DNA of 64,000 bases, from contig CAVORD010000001.1 in the NCBI GenBank assembly GCA_963698535.1, positions 868,001 through 932,000 of the forward strand. The letters run 5' to 3'. The stretch's first letter is position 1. Each line of letters begins with the position of its first letter. Under the pieces are notes generated by a model. The model saw nothing but the letters and a program-made list of their open reading frames with translations. It made no database searches and was not told the origin of the DNA. Of the stretch, positions 37,969 through 46,278 are shown piece by piece. The position numbers and the translations under genes are program-made. The stretch comes from CAVORD01 sp963698535. GTDB taxonomy: Bacteria > Bacteroidota > Bacteroidia > Bacteroidales > VadinHA17.

Positions 37969-38474
37969 TCAGCAATACCCGGGCATTATTATTTTACCTG
38001 ATTGCCATAATTCCCTGAAAGCTCCGTCTCCTGATGCACAAAGGACCGTATCCTTGTCAAGGTCAAGTTTTATGATTCTTCATTCGAAGCCCCCAAGGAA
38101 ACAGGTGACAGGCTTCAAGGAATAACTTCTTAATTAGGGAAGGACGCTTCTTACGATCTCTGAAGTAAGAATTTAATTTTCCATCTTAAGGACATTCGCA
38201 CTTCCTGAAAGGCTTAATTCCATATTTCCCTTTTTGCACCAATGGAATCCATCTCTGCGAGTAAAGCCATAATTGCATTTTCAGTGTATCTAAGACGGCT
38301 TGCGTATTCCTCACCTTAGTATCTTCCCGGAAGCATGATATGTTCCATACCTCCGATCCTGAAAATCGGGGCATAAACAGTTACAGCAACACAGGACCCG
38401 AGGGGAGAAGAGATGATTACTCCCCCTCCCATCCCTGGGATAATTGTATCCGATGCCAGATAAATGTTACACAA
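37969..38474 (-). pseudogene. cheD: Decayed CheD (chemoreceptor glutamine deamidase) homologue
   Basis: Reading the minus strand from a TTG at 38474 gives NIYLASDTIIPGMGGG, then SSPLGSCVAVTVY with the family's catalytic Cys, then RIGGMEHIMLPG with the catalytic His. After that come EEYASRLRYTENAIMALLAE, MELSLSGSANVL, TSEIVRSVLP, CFLGGFE and RIIKLDLDKDTVLCA. This follows CheD family order over its full length (about 165 residues). Four in-frame stops interrupt it (38316-38318 TAA, 38173-38175 TAA, 38134-38136 TAA, 38080-38082 TGA) plus one frameshift near 38224. No ATG is found. CheD normally deamidates receptor glutamines; no chemotaxis genes are seen here. It lies 111 bases upstream of the corrinoid gene on the same strand. 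Confidence 0.75.
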
Positions 38475-38700
38475 AGGAGTTTATAATGTTATTGTAATGA
38501 AGAAGAATTTACGCTTTGTAAAATAGGAAAAAAGCATCAGCTCCTTCTTATGGTCCCTCTTTAAACACAATCAGATATCAATGCGATACTGCCAGTGAAT
38601 TCAACATAATTACAAATAAAAATATAGACGTTTTCATGTCCTTAAATAGTTTTCAGGGCATTAAAACCTATTTTTTCTATCTTTCACAAAATTTATTATC
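38475..38700. other. Spacer with a possible signal-peptide remnant on the minus strand
   Basis: Between the cheD remnant and the divergent amidohydrolase gene. On the minus strand, 38578-38637 encodes a 19-residue signal-peptide-like start (MKTSIFLFVIMLNSLAVSH) followed by a stop and no recognisable continuation. It could be a decayed gene start or chance. Confidence 0.4.
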
Positions 38701-40383
38701 ATGAAAAGATCTCTGAAAATACTCTCTTTCTTTACCGCTCTCGTCATCGTATCATGCAGCCAGACGCAAACTGCCGACCTCGTTATTACCAACGGGAAGA
38801 TCTTCACCGCCGATGTTTCATCGGAATGGTGTGAAAGCGTCGCAGTTAAAGAGGGAGTGATAATATACACAGGATCGGACAAGGGTGTGAAAAAATTTAT
38901 AGCAGAGGGAACCACAAAGGTGATCGATGCCGGAGGGAAACTGGTTATCCCCGGATTCAACGATGCACATGCTCATTTCGGACCCCTGGATCCCGACTTC
39001 ATTGAACTGAGATACACCACCGACCCTTCTGTGATAACTACGAAGGTAAAGGAGCAGGTTGGAAGATCGAAGCCTGGTGAGTTAGTAAGAGGTGGTCACT
39101 GGGAACACGAGATGTTCACCACGAGGGAATGGCCTACAAAAGAGCTTATCGATGCTGTCTCTCCCGAAAATCCTGTTGTCCTTCGCAGAACAGACGGTCA
39201 CAGTGCTCTGGTAAACAGTTATGTCCTGAAGAAATCGGGTATAACAAAATCAACACCCGATCCATTTGGTGGGGAGATAATGAAAGACCCTGTTACAGGT
39301 GAGCCGAACGGGATATTAAAGGAGTCGGCAATGGGGCTGATAAAAACAGGAGCTATCGAAGTGGTACGCACCGATGAAGAAAAGGCACAGCGACTTCGCG
39401 ACGGTTACCTCCTTGCCATAAAAGAGGCAAGGGAATATGGAATCACAAGCATCCAGATCCCCGGCGGTGCCGATTTTGACTATTATGAAAACCTTCTTAA
39501 TGCAGGTGAACTAACATCAAGAATAGATATTGGAGCTACCCTCACAGGAGATACCAACAAGCTTAACAACTATGCTGAACTGAAGGAGAAATTCCCACCC
39601 AGCGGCAACTGGATACGCTTCGGATACCTTAAAGAGTTTATCGACGGGACACTCGGCTCGGCTACGGCTCTTATGTTTGAACCATTTGAAGATGCGCCTG
39701 ATAAGACAGGGCTGGCACAGATGGAGTATGACGATTTTGAAAAGATAGTTACCGCTGCTGATGCAAAAGGATTCCAGATTGGCATACATGCAATTGGCGA
39801 CAAAGCCAATAACTGGGTGCTCAACGCTTATGAAAAAGCAGCGGAAGTTAATGGTAAGAGAGAGAGCCGTCACAGGATAGAACATGCCCAGATCCTTATA
39901 CCTTCTGATATTCCCAGATTCGCCCAGCTGGGTGTGATACCTTCAATGCAACCGACTCACTGTATCACAGACAAGCGCTTTGCAGAAAAAAGAATAGGTC
40001 TGGAACGCAGCCGGTCGGCTTATGCCTGGAAAAGTCTGCTTAACAGCGGCGCCATACTTGCCTTCGGCACTGATTACAGCGTGGAACCACTAAATCCCAT
40101 GGAAGGTTTATATGCTTCCGTTACACGAAAAGACCGTAAGGGAGAAGAGGGCGATGGATGGTTCCCGGAAGAGAAGCTTACTATGGCCGAAGCAATTAAA
40201 TACTATACATGGGGAGCCGCTTACAGTCAGTTCATGGAAAACCGCAAGGGACTGATACGCGACGGCTATCTTGCCGATATGGTTATCCTCGACAAGGACC
40301 TCTTTACTATCGATGAAAGTGAGATAATGATGACTAAGGTGGTCATGACCATTGTTGATGGTAAGGTGGTGTTTGAGAGGTAG
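38701..40383 (+). CDS. YtcJ-like metal-dependent amidohydrolase, lipoprotein
   Basis: 560 residues with a lipoprotein signal (lipobox Cys19, IVSCSQTQ). The amidohydrolase-superfamily features are clear: a composite beta domain opening ADLVITNGKIFTAD, metal ligands His90 and His92 in GFNDAHAHFG, the candidate bridging lysine in YLKEFIDGTLGSATALM, His in IGIHAIGDKANN, a further conserved His in EHAQIL, and the catalytic Asp in FGTDYSVEPLNPM. The C-terminal ADMVILDKDLF completes the beta domain. YtcJ/LAF3-type enzymes hydrolyse amides or N-acyl compounds; the substrate is not known. Lipid anchoring places it outside the cytoplasm, less common for this family. Copies of a palindromic repeat follow its end. 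Confidence 0.92.
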   Translation: MKRSLKILSFFTALVIVSCSQTQTADLVITNGKIFTADVSSEWCESVAVKEGVIIYTGSDKGVKKFIAEGTTKVIDAGGKLVIPGFNDAHAHFGPLDPDFIELRYTTDPSVITTKVKEQVGRSKPGELVRGGHWEHEMFTTREWPTKELIDAVSPENPVVLRRTDGHSALVNSYVLKKSGITKSTPDPFGGEIMKDPVTGEPNGILKESAMGLIKTGAIEVVRTDEEKAQRLRDGYLLAIKEAREYGITSIQIPGGADFDYYENLLNAGELTSRIDIGATLTGDTNKLNNYAELKEKFPPSGNWIRFGYLKEFIDGTLGSATALMFEPFEDAPDKTGLAQMEYDDFEKIVTAADAKGFQIGIHAIGDKANNWVLNAYEKAAEVNGKRESRHRIEHAQILIPSDIPRFAQLGVIPSMQPTHCITDKRFAEKRIGLERSRSAYAWKSLLNSGAILAFGTDYSVEPLNPMEGLYASVTRKDRKGEEGDGWFPEEKLTMAEAIKYYTWGAAYSQFMENRKGLIRDGYLADMVILDKDLFTIDESEIMMTKVVMTIVDGKVVFER

Positions 40384-40413
40384 AGGCGTTATTGCTAGGC
40401 AGCTCTGACAAAC

Positions 40414-40670
40414 TTTCCCCTCCTTTTTCAAGGAGGGGTGTCATATCCTTGCGGTATGACGGGGCTGGTTTGATAGAGTGAAGCCATTTTTTGTACTTCA
40501 GAATAAACCACGAAAAGTTTAATAATTGAGATGTAAATGAACCACCTCCCCCCTGCCATGGCAGGGGTACTCCTCCTTAAAAAGGAGGAGAAACTATTAA
40601 TCTATAAATTAACATTTCCCATACTCTATAAGGAGGGGTGTCCACGCTTGAGCGTGGACGGGGTGGTTTT
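40414..40670. repeat. Cluster of three palindromic intergenic repeats
   Basis: Copies at 40414-40471 and 40629-40670 follow the pattern AAGGAGGGGTG, variable hairpin, GACGGGG(T)GGTTT. A copy at 40540-40593 is the opposite orientation, AACCACCTCCCC, hairpin, TACTCCTCCTT, AAGGAGGAGAAA. The hairpin arms differ in sequence but keep pairing (for example GTCCACGC/GCGTGGAC), indicating selection on structure. The same family occurs at 56393-56563. It sits between the convergent amidohydrolase and cysteine-cluster genes. Confidence 0.8.
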
Positions 40671-40682
40671 TCTAATCTTTCA

Positions 40683-40922
40683 TTATACCGCGCCAAGTAT
40701 CTCCAGCGCCTCCTCTCTGCTCCCGCCGCAGAATTCCGGCTCGGCCTTAAAGTTGCTGCATACTGCCGGACGGTCAGGGTCGTTATAAATATTACAACTG
40801 TAATCATCGGAGAGATGGATACATCTTACACCTGCCGGTTTGCCTTCAGGCATACCTGGAATAGGACTGGATATTGAGGGAGCAATGCAGCAAGCACCGC
40901 AACCGGAACGACATTCCATCAT
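40683..40922 (-). CDS. YkgJ family cysteine cluster protein
   Basis: 79 residues (78 if the second ATG is used). Cysteine pattern of the YkgJ/CxxCxxC metal-cluster family: ECRSGCGACCIAPSIS, then GVRCIHLSDDYSCNIYND and RPAVCSNF, with a last Cys in EPEFCGGS. These proteins are thought to chelate zinc or hold an iron-sulfur centre; their biological role is unclear. Transcribed divergently from trmD. Confidence 0.9.
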   Translation of the reverse strand: MMECRSGCGACCIAPSISSPIPGMPEGKPAGVRCIHLSDDYSCNIYNDPDRPAVCSNFKAEPEFCGGSREEALEILGAV

Positions 40923-40971
40923 TTACGGATTAATTTATCACTGCAAATTTATTGCTTTGCTCTCAATATCC

Positions 40972-40979
40972 TATTTTTG
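40972..40979 (+). promoter_or_regulatory. Bacteroidetes-type -7 promoter box for trmD
   Basis: TATTTTTG fits TAnnTTTG and ends only 14 bases before the trmD ATG, implying a nearly leaderless transcript. Confidence 0.55.
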
Positions 40980-40993
40980 TACAAACAGAGAGG

Positions 40994-41674
40994 ATGAGAA
41001 TAGACATAATAACAGTTCTTCCGGAGTTGCTTACCGGACCACTGGAAAACAGTATCATAAAGAGGGCAAGGAACAAGGGGGTGGTTGAAATTAACATCAT
41101 CAACCTCCGCGATTTCACCAGGAACAAACATAAAACAGTTGATGACTACCCCTATGGCGGTGGTGCAGGAATGGTAATGATGATTGAACCGGTTTTTGAA
41201 GCAATAGCAAAACTGAAGTCGGAAAGAGATTATGATGAGATCATCTATACCTCCCCCGACGGAGTTCTCTTAACACAGCCTGTCGCCAACGAACTGAGTC
41301 TTAAGAAGAACATCATCATCCTCGCAGGACACTATAAGGGTGTTGATCAGCGGATAAGAGAGAATCTTGTAACCAGAGAGATTTCGATCGGCGATTATGT
41401 CCTTTCTGGCGGTGAGCTACCCGCCGCAGTAATTGCCGATGCAATTGTCAGACTGCTTCCCGGAGCTATCTCCGATGAGCAGTCGGCTCTTTCCGATTCA
41501 TTCCAGGACGGACTCCTTGCCCCGCCAGTCTATACCAGGCCGGCGGAATTCAACGGATGGAAGGTCCCTGATATTCTTCTCTCGGGTAACACCCCCGAAA
41601 TAGATAAGTGGAGACATGATCAGAGCGTTGAGCGAACAAAGAAGCTCAGGCCGGGGCTGAATAAAGATCTGTAA
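40994..41674 (+). CDS. trmD: tRNA (guanine-N1-)-methyltransferase TrmD
   Basis: Methylates G37 of tRNAs that read CNN codons, using S-adenosylmethionine through a trefoil-knot (SPOUT) fold. 226 residues from ATG 40994 (MRIDIITVLPELL). Motifs: VDDYPYGGGAGMVMMIEPV, ILAGHYKGVDQR, EISIGDYVLSGGELPA (knot and cofactor site) and LLAPPVYTRPAEFNGWKVP. Both leucine tRNAs of this window carry G37 and decode CUN codons, so they are expected substrates. In many bacteria trmD lies with rpsP-rimM-rplS; here it stands alone. Confidence 0.96.
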   Translation: MRIDIITVLPELLTGPLENSIIKRARNKGVVEINIINLRDFTRNKHKTVDDYPYGGGAGMVMMIEPVFEAIAKLKSERDYDEIIYTSPDGVLLTQPVANELSLKKNIIILAGHYKGVDQRIRENLVTREISIGDYVLSGGELPAAVIADAIVRLLPGAISDEQSALSDSFQDGLLAPPVYTRPAEFNGWKVPDILLSGNTPEIDKWRHDQSVERTKKLRPGLNKDL

Positions 41675-42090
41675 TACTTTAAGTTTTATATGATCCATAA
41701 TATTAGTCTGTTACAGTTCAAAGAAGATTAAATAAATACATAGTTAATTATGTATTTAATTATATAGTTAATTACTGAGTTAACTATGTAGTTATTCAAT
41801 CTGCCAAAAAGTGTAACCGCAAAGGCCGCAGAGGAACAAAAAGAGAGCGCAAAGCAAATATTTTCCCTAAATTGATACATCTTTATTATCCTGACCAACG
41901 CCTGGAATTGTGAGTATGAGAGCGAGAGTTAGAACAAAAACCCACCCCCGCCCCTCCAGGGAGGGGATCTAAATCCAACAATCTGACAATCTGACAATCT
42001 GACGAATCTGACAAATCTCTTTGATAGATCGGTTACAATTTTGTAGAATTGCATAATAATAAGCAGTTACACTTAAAACAGAGTATTGAC
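41675..42090. other. Intergenic region (416 bases) with several repeats
   Basis: Holds an AT-rich perfect inverted repeat (TACATAGTTAA at 41737-41747, TTAACTATGTA at 41780-41790), a copy of a CCCACCCC...GAGGGGATnT repeat (41938-41970, related to 49797-49832 and 56612-56639), and four head-to-tail copies of AATCTGAC (41980-42012, the last with one extra base). No gene seen. The rocD promoter must lie in its last part. Confidence 0.7.
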
Positions 42091-43302
42091 ATGAAAACAG
42101 AAGACTTTATCAAACGTGAAGATAAATTTGGGGCGCATAATTACCATCCGCTGCCTGTAGTACTTGAAAGAGGTGAAGGTCCCTTCGTTTGGGATGTGGA
42201 AGGCAAGAAATACTTTGACTTTCTTTCTGCTTATTCAGCTGTAAATCAGGGACATTGCCACCCTAAGATCATTGGAGCACTTGTGGAGCAGGCCTCTAAG
42301 CTAACTCTCACTTCAAGGGCATTCTACAGTTCCGTTCTGGGTGAATATGAAGAGTATATAACAAAATATTTCGGCTACGACAAGGTTCTTCCTATGAACA
42401 CAGGGGCTGAGGCCGATGAGACGGCTATTAAACTTTGCCGTAAGTGGGCCTACAAGAAGAAGGGACTGAAGCAGAACAGTGCTAAAATTATCGTTTGTGA
42501 AAACAACTTCCACGGTCGTACCATTACAATAGTATCGATGTCAACCGATCCCGATGCCAGAAACGATTACGGTCCGTTCACTCCAGGTTTTATAACAATA
42601 CCTTACAACGATCTCAAAGCCCTTGAGAATGCTCTCCAGGATCCGGATGTTGCAGGTTTCCTCGTTGAGCCCATACAAGGTGAAGCAGGTGTTTTTGTCC
42701 CCGATGCAGGATACCTTAAGAAGGCATATGACCTTTGTAAGTCGAAGAATGTACTCTTCATAGCCGACGAGGTACAGACCGGTATCGCCAGAACGGGAAA
42801 GATGCTGGCTTGCGACCATGAGGGAGTAAGACCCGATATCCTTATCCTTGGCAAAGCACTTTCCGGTGGGGTATTCCCGGTTTCGGCAGTTCTGGCCGAC
42901 GATGAGATCATGCTTACCATAAAACCCGGAGAGCACGGATCCACATTCGGAGGCAACCCTATTGCCGGTAAGGTGGCGATGGCAGCGCTTAAGGTTATAA
43001 AAGATGAGAAGCTGGAAGAGAACTCCGAACGTTTGGGTAAGATCTTCAGGGAGGAGTTCCAGAGTATCAAGTCGGATATGATCGAGCTTGTACGCGGCAA
43101 GGGACTCTTAAATGCGGTGGTCATAAGGCCGAAAGGCGACAAAACCGCATGGGATGTTTGTATAGCGATGAAGGATCTTGGCCTTATCGCCAAGCCGACA
43201 CACGGAAATATTATCAGGTTCGCCCCTCCGTTGGTGATCAGTGAGAGTCAGCTTAGAGAAGCGATGGAGATCATTAAGAAGGCATTCAGAAGATTTGAAT
43301 AG
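42091..43302 (+). CDS. rocD: Ornithine--oxo-acid (delta) aminotransferase
   Basis: PLP enzyme of class III aminotransferases that converts ornithine and 2-oxoglutarate to glutamate semialdehyde and glutamate. 403 residues from ATG 42091 (MKTEDFIKREDKFGAHNYHP); an upstream in-frame ATG at 42049 adds an unconserved tail. Family signature: YFDFLSAYSAVNQGHCHPKI, MNTGAEADETAIKLCRKW, NNFHGRTITIVSMS, ADEVQTGIARTGK and the PLP lysine in ILGKALSGGVFPVSAVL. The ornithine-specific opening GAHNYHPLPVVL distinguishes it from acetylornithine aminotransferase. Stands alone, ended by a strong terminator. Confidence 0.94.
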   Translation: MKTEDFIKREDKFGAHNYHPLPVVLERGEGPFVWDVEGKKYFDFLSAYSAVNQGHCHPKIIGALVEQASKLTLTSRAFYSSVLGEYEEYITKYFGYDKVLPMNTGAEADETAIKLCRKWAYKKKGLKQNSAKIIVCENNFHGRTITIVSMSTDPDARNDYGPFTPGFITIPYNDLKALENALQDPDVAGFLVEPIQGEAGVFVPDAGYLKKAYDLCKSKNVLFIADEVQTGIARTGKMLACDHEGVRPDILILGKALSGGVFPVSAVLADDEIMLTIKPGEHGSTFGGNPIAGKVAMAALKVIKDEKLEENSERLGKIFREEFQSIKSDMIELVRGKGLLNAVVIRPKGDKTAWDVCIAMKDLGLIAKPTHGNIIRFAPPLVISESQLREAMEIIKKAFRRFE

Positions 43303-43324
43303 AAGAGAAATATTACTTGTTATC

Positions 43325-43361
43325 AACTGCCACCTTAATTATAATAAGGTGGCAGTTTTGC
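43325..43361 (+). terminator. Terminator of rocD
   Basis: Perfect 13-bp stem AACTGCCACCTTA/TAAGGTGGCAGTT with a 7-base loop, followed by TTG and CTTACTTT. It starts 23 bases after the rocD stop. Confidence 0.85.
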
Positions 43362-43462
43362 TTACTTTAAATAGGTGATTATCTAATAATGTTTAATATC
43401 ACCAGTTTATGTGGCAATCATTCAATTGCATTTTATATTTTTAGGACCTAAATCAAAAAAAC

Positions 43463-45241
43463 ATGAAATACATTATATCGATAACACTCATTTTGACCAT
43501 TTTGTCAGGATGCGCCAACTTTGTCCAAAAAAACCCGGAGATAACTCAGAAGGAGTTAAAACAGCATATAGACATACTGGCATCAGATAAGTTTGAAGGG
43601 AGGGCTACTGGCTCAGCTGGCGACAGTCTGGCAGCAGCTTATATTGCAAAGCAACTAAAGATAGCCGGATTCGAACCTCTCACGGATAACGGGTTCCAGT
43701 CTTTTTCTGTCCCCTCAAAAGTTATTGTTGGTGAGTCCAATGCGTTAAAAGCAGGCGAAACTGTTTATGAGTCAGGTACTGATTTCAATCCATTTGCCTT
43801 TAGCACTAATGGCTCCCTCGCCGCTTCAGTGGTATTTGCAGGTTATGGCTTTACAATTGACCAGGAGCAGTTAAAATGGAATGACTATGATGGTGTGGAT
43901 GTTACCGGCAAGTGGGTAATGATATTCAGGGCTGATCCGGAAGTTGACCAGACCAACAGTCTGTTTGCACCCTATTCTGCCGACAGGGATAAGGCACTGT
44001 TGGCGAAGGATAACGGCGCTGCCGGTGTATTAATGATCTCCGGTGAACTGTTCGATCCCAAAGATGAGATGGAGAATCCCGGTAATGATGTATTTTCGCT
44101 AGGCATCCCTGTTCTCAGAATAACCAGGAAGGTTGCCGACGATATTCTTTCCGGTACCGGCAAGGATGTAAAAGCGCTCGAGAGCCAGCTTAACAATGAT
44201 CGTAAACCTTCAAGTTTTGGCATTGATAAAGTGGTAGACGGATCCTCAGAGGTTGTAGTTACCCAGATGAACACCAGGAATGTTGTCATGGTGCATAAAG
44301 GTAAAGGAAACGCCATCTCCTCCGAATATCTGGTTATAGGAGCACATTTTGATCACCTTGGATGGGGTGGTCCGGGATCTTCATCCAGGGCAACCGATAC
44401 CATCGCAATCCATTACGGTGCTGACGATAATGCCAGTGGTGTGGCTATGATGATAGAACTGGCAGAAAAACTGGCTGCCGAAAAAAAGGATAATTCAAGA
44501 AGCATCATTGCAATTGCCTTTTCAGGTGAGGAATCCGGGTTACTTGGTTCGAAATATTTTGTTAACAACTCCCCCATCGACCTTAAGGCAGTAAATGCAA
44601 TGGTAAACCTCGATATGGTTGGTCGCCTCAGGGAGACTAAAGTACTTCAGATCAGCGGAACAGGCACCACCGCCTCATTTCGTGATCTGCTCAATTCGCA
44701 TGTGGACACTGCTGTCTTAAGCCTGGCGCTGTCGGATGAAGGTTATGGTCCTTCCGACCATTCATCATTTTACGGAAAAGATATACCGGTTTTGTTTGTC
44801 TCCAGTGGAGCACATCTTGATTATCACACTCCGGCAGACTCTCCCGATAAGATCAACTATGAAGGTATGATGGCCATATCAGATTATATGGTGTCGGTAA
44901 CTTCAGCCCTTCTCTATGATGAATCAAAACTGGTATTTCAGGAAGCCGGTCCGAAGGAGCAGCAGTCGAGAGGATCAAGAAGAAAAGGTGTTACACTGGG
45001 TATCATGCCCGACTTCGCAGGTAACACCACCGACGGACTAAGGGCCGACTTTGTAACACCAGGTAAACCTGCTGCCCTTGGCGGCATGATTAAAGGTGAT
45101 ATTATTGTAGCCATCAATGGCAAACCCATAAGCAATATACAGGACTATATGTTCAGACTGAATCAGCTTAAGTTTGGTGAAACCATTCATGTTGAGATAG
45201 TAAGGGACGGTAAGAAGGAAGTATTGCTGATACAATTGTAA
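43463..45241 (+). CDS. M28 family metallopeptidase with PA-like insert and C-terminal PDZ domain, lipoprotein
   Basis: 592 residues; lipoprotein signal with Cys17 (LSGCANF). The dizinc M28 aminopeptidase core shows all expected ligands: His in GAHFDHLGWGG, Asp in YGADDNASGVAMM, the Glu pair in FSGEESGLLGSKYF, Asp in VNLDMVGRL and His in GPSDHSSFYGKD. A PA-like domain (about 110-230) is inserted before the core. The last 90 residues form a PDZ domain (LGIMPDFAGNTTDGLRADFV, then KPAALGGMIKGDIIVAINGK). This is a known architecture of secreted Bacteroidota aminopeptidases acting on peptides in the periplasm or at the surface. A second, PDZ-less M28 gene lies at 52430. Confidence 0.94.
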   Translation: MKYIISITLILTILSGCANFVQKNPEITQKELKQHIDILASDKFEGRATGSAGDSLAAAYIAKQLKIAGFEPLTDNGFQSFSVPSKVIVGESNALKAGETVYESGTDFNPFAFSTNGSLAASVVFAGYGFTIDQEQLKWNDYDGVDVTGKWVMIFRADPEVDQTNSLFAPYSADRDKALLAKDNGAAGVLMISGELFDPKDEMENPGNDVFSLGIPVLRITRKVADDILSGTGKDVKALESQLNNDRKPSSFGIDKVVDGSSEVVVTQMNTRNVVMVHKGKGNAISSEYLVIGAHFDHLGWGGPGSSSRATDTIAIHYGADDNASGVAMMIELAEKLAAEKKDNSRSIIAIAFSGEESGLLGSKYFVNNSPIDLKAVNAMVNLDMVGRLRETKVLQISGTGTTASFRDLLNSHVDTAVLSLALSDEGYGPSDHSSFYGKDIPVLFVSSGAHLDYHTPADSPDKINYEGMMAISDYMVSVTSALLYDESKLVFQEAGPKEQQSRGSRRKGVTLGIMPDFAGNTTDGLRADFVTPGKPAALGGMIKGDIIVAINGKPISNIQDYMFRLNQLKFGETIHVEIVRDGKKEVLLIQL

Positions 45242-45290
45242 CGGAATAACGACCCTCCTTCGCCACGACAGGTGGCTACGGCGGGCAAAG

Positions 45291-45322
45291 CATAACAACA
45301 TAACAACATAACGACATAACAT
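45291..45322. repeat. 8-bp tandem repeat
   Basis: Four head-to-tail copies of CATAACAA/CATAACGA between the M28 peptidase and the membrane-protein gene. No function is apparent. Confidence 0.75.
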
Positions 45323-45337
45323 CTTAACTATTTCATT

Positions 45338-46165
45338 ATGAAAAACCTACTGTTCTGGATACTGGCGATAATAATTACACTAGCTGCAGCAATTTACCAG
45401 CGTACTACAGGACCAACATATCCTCTGGATCTCAAGGTTGAATTCGCAGGTAAAACGATTGAATTAGAATTACTTCGAAGCCATGAAGGCACTACCGACT
45501 GCCCGGTAATTGTACCGGTAGATACAACTGTTGAAGCAACCCTTTTCTATAAAAGATATCCAACAAATGATGAGTGGACTGCGGTTGAGATGACAACCGG
45601 TGAAGCGGGACTTACCGGATCTCTTCCCAATCAGCCTGCTGCTGGAAAAATAGCGTACTATATACAGCTAAGAAGCGGGTCGGAATTCCTTGATATCAGG
45701 AAGGAAGAACCCATAGTCGCAAGATTTAAGTCGCATGTACCCGATATCATCCTTGTCCCTCATATTTTCTTCATGTTCTTTGCAATGCTGATATCTACCC
45801 TGGCAGGTATAATGGCTATTGCAAAGGTAAAATCATTCAGAATATACAGTTTTGTTGCGTTCGGACTCCTTTTTGCGGGGGGGATGATACTGGGACCATT
45901 GGTGCAGAAATTCGCATTCGGAGAATACTGGACAGGCATACCTTTTGGATGGGATCTTACCGACAATAAGACTCTTATAGCAGTATTATTCTGGGCTTTG
46001 GCTGTATTTATGAACAGGAAGAAAGATGCCCGTCCTGTCTATACAATTGTTGCAGCAATAATGTTACTGCTTGTATATTCGATCCCTCACAGTATGTTCG
46101 GTTCTGAGTTTAATTATGAATCAGGACAGGTTATACAGGGATTTATGTCAAATTTCATACTATAG
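45338..46165 (+). CDS. Integral membrane protein of unknown function
   Basis: 275 residues. An N-terminal helix (4-20) is followed by an extracytoplasmic beta-rich segment of about 100 residues (YPLDLKVEFAGKTIELELL, then KIAYYIQLRSG). Four further helices follow: IILVPHIFFMFFAMLISTLA, YSFVAFGLLFAGGMILGPLV, LIAVLFWALAVFM and YTIVAAIMLLLVYSI. Conserved-looking loops include GEYWTGIPFGWDLTDNKT. The family appears in Bacteroidota genomes but I cannot assign a function. It follows the PDZ-M28 peptidase after 96 bases on the same strand. Confidence 0.8.
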   Translation: MKNLLFWILAIIITLAAAIYQRTTGPTYPLDLKVEFAGKTIELELLRSHEGTTDCPVIVPVDTTVEATLFYKRYPTNDEWTAVEMTTGEAGLTGSLPNQPAAGKIAYYIQLRSGSEFLDIRKEEPIVARFKSHVPDIILVPHIFFMFFAMLISTLAGIMAIAKVKSFRIYSFVAFGLLFAGGMILGPLVQKFAFGEYWTGIPFGWDLTDNKTLIAVLFWALAVFMNRKKDARPVYTIVAAIMLLLVYSIPHSMFGSEFNYESGQVIQGFMSNFIL

Positions 46166-46278
46166 CTGAATCTTTTTTTTTAACTTCAGTGCAGCATTGT
46201 AAAACTGTGCCCGTCTTTTCATTGGAAATTGAAATGATGGGTGCAGCATTACATATTAAACGAAGTCTGTATTACGAT

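Noticed and set aside
37969..38474. Stop-codon reassignment or recoding to read through the cheD stops
   Set aside because: TAA and TGA act as normal stops for all other genes in the window; decay is the simpler explanation.
41980..42012. CRISPR array
   Set aside because: The repeat unit is only 8 bases with no spacers; it is a short tandem repeat. No cas gene is present.
42603..43193. 196-codon open frame on the minus strand
   Set aside because: Antisense shadow of rocD, which has clear catalytic motifs in the plus frame.
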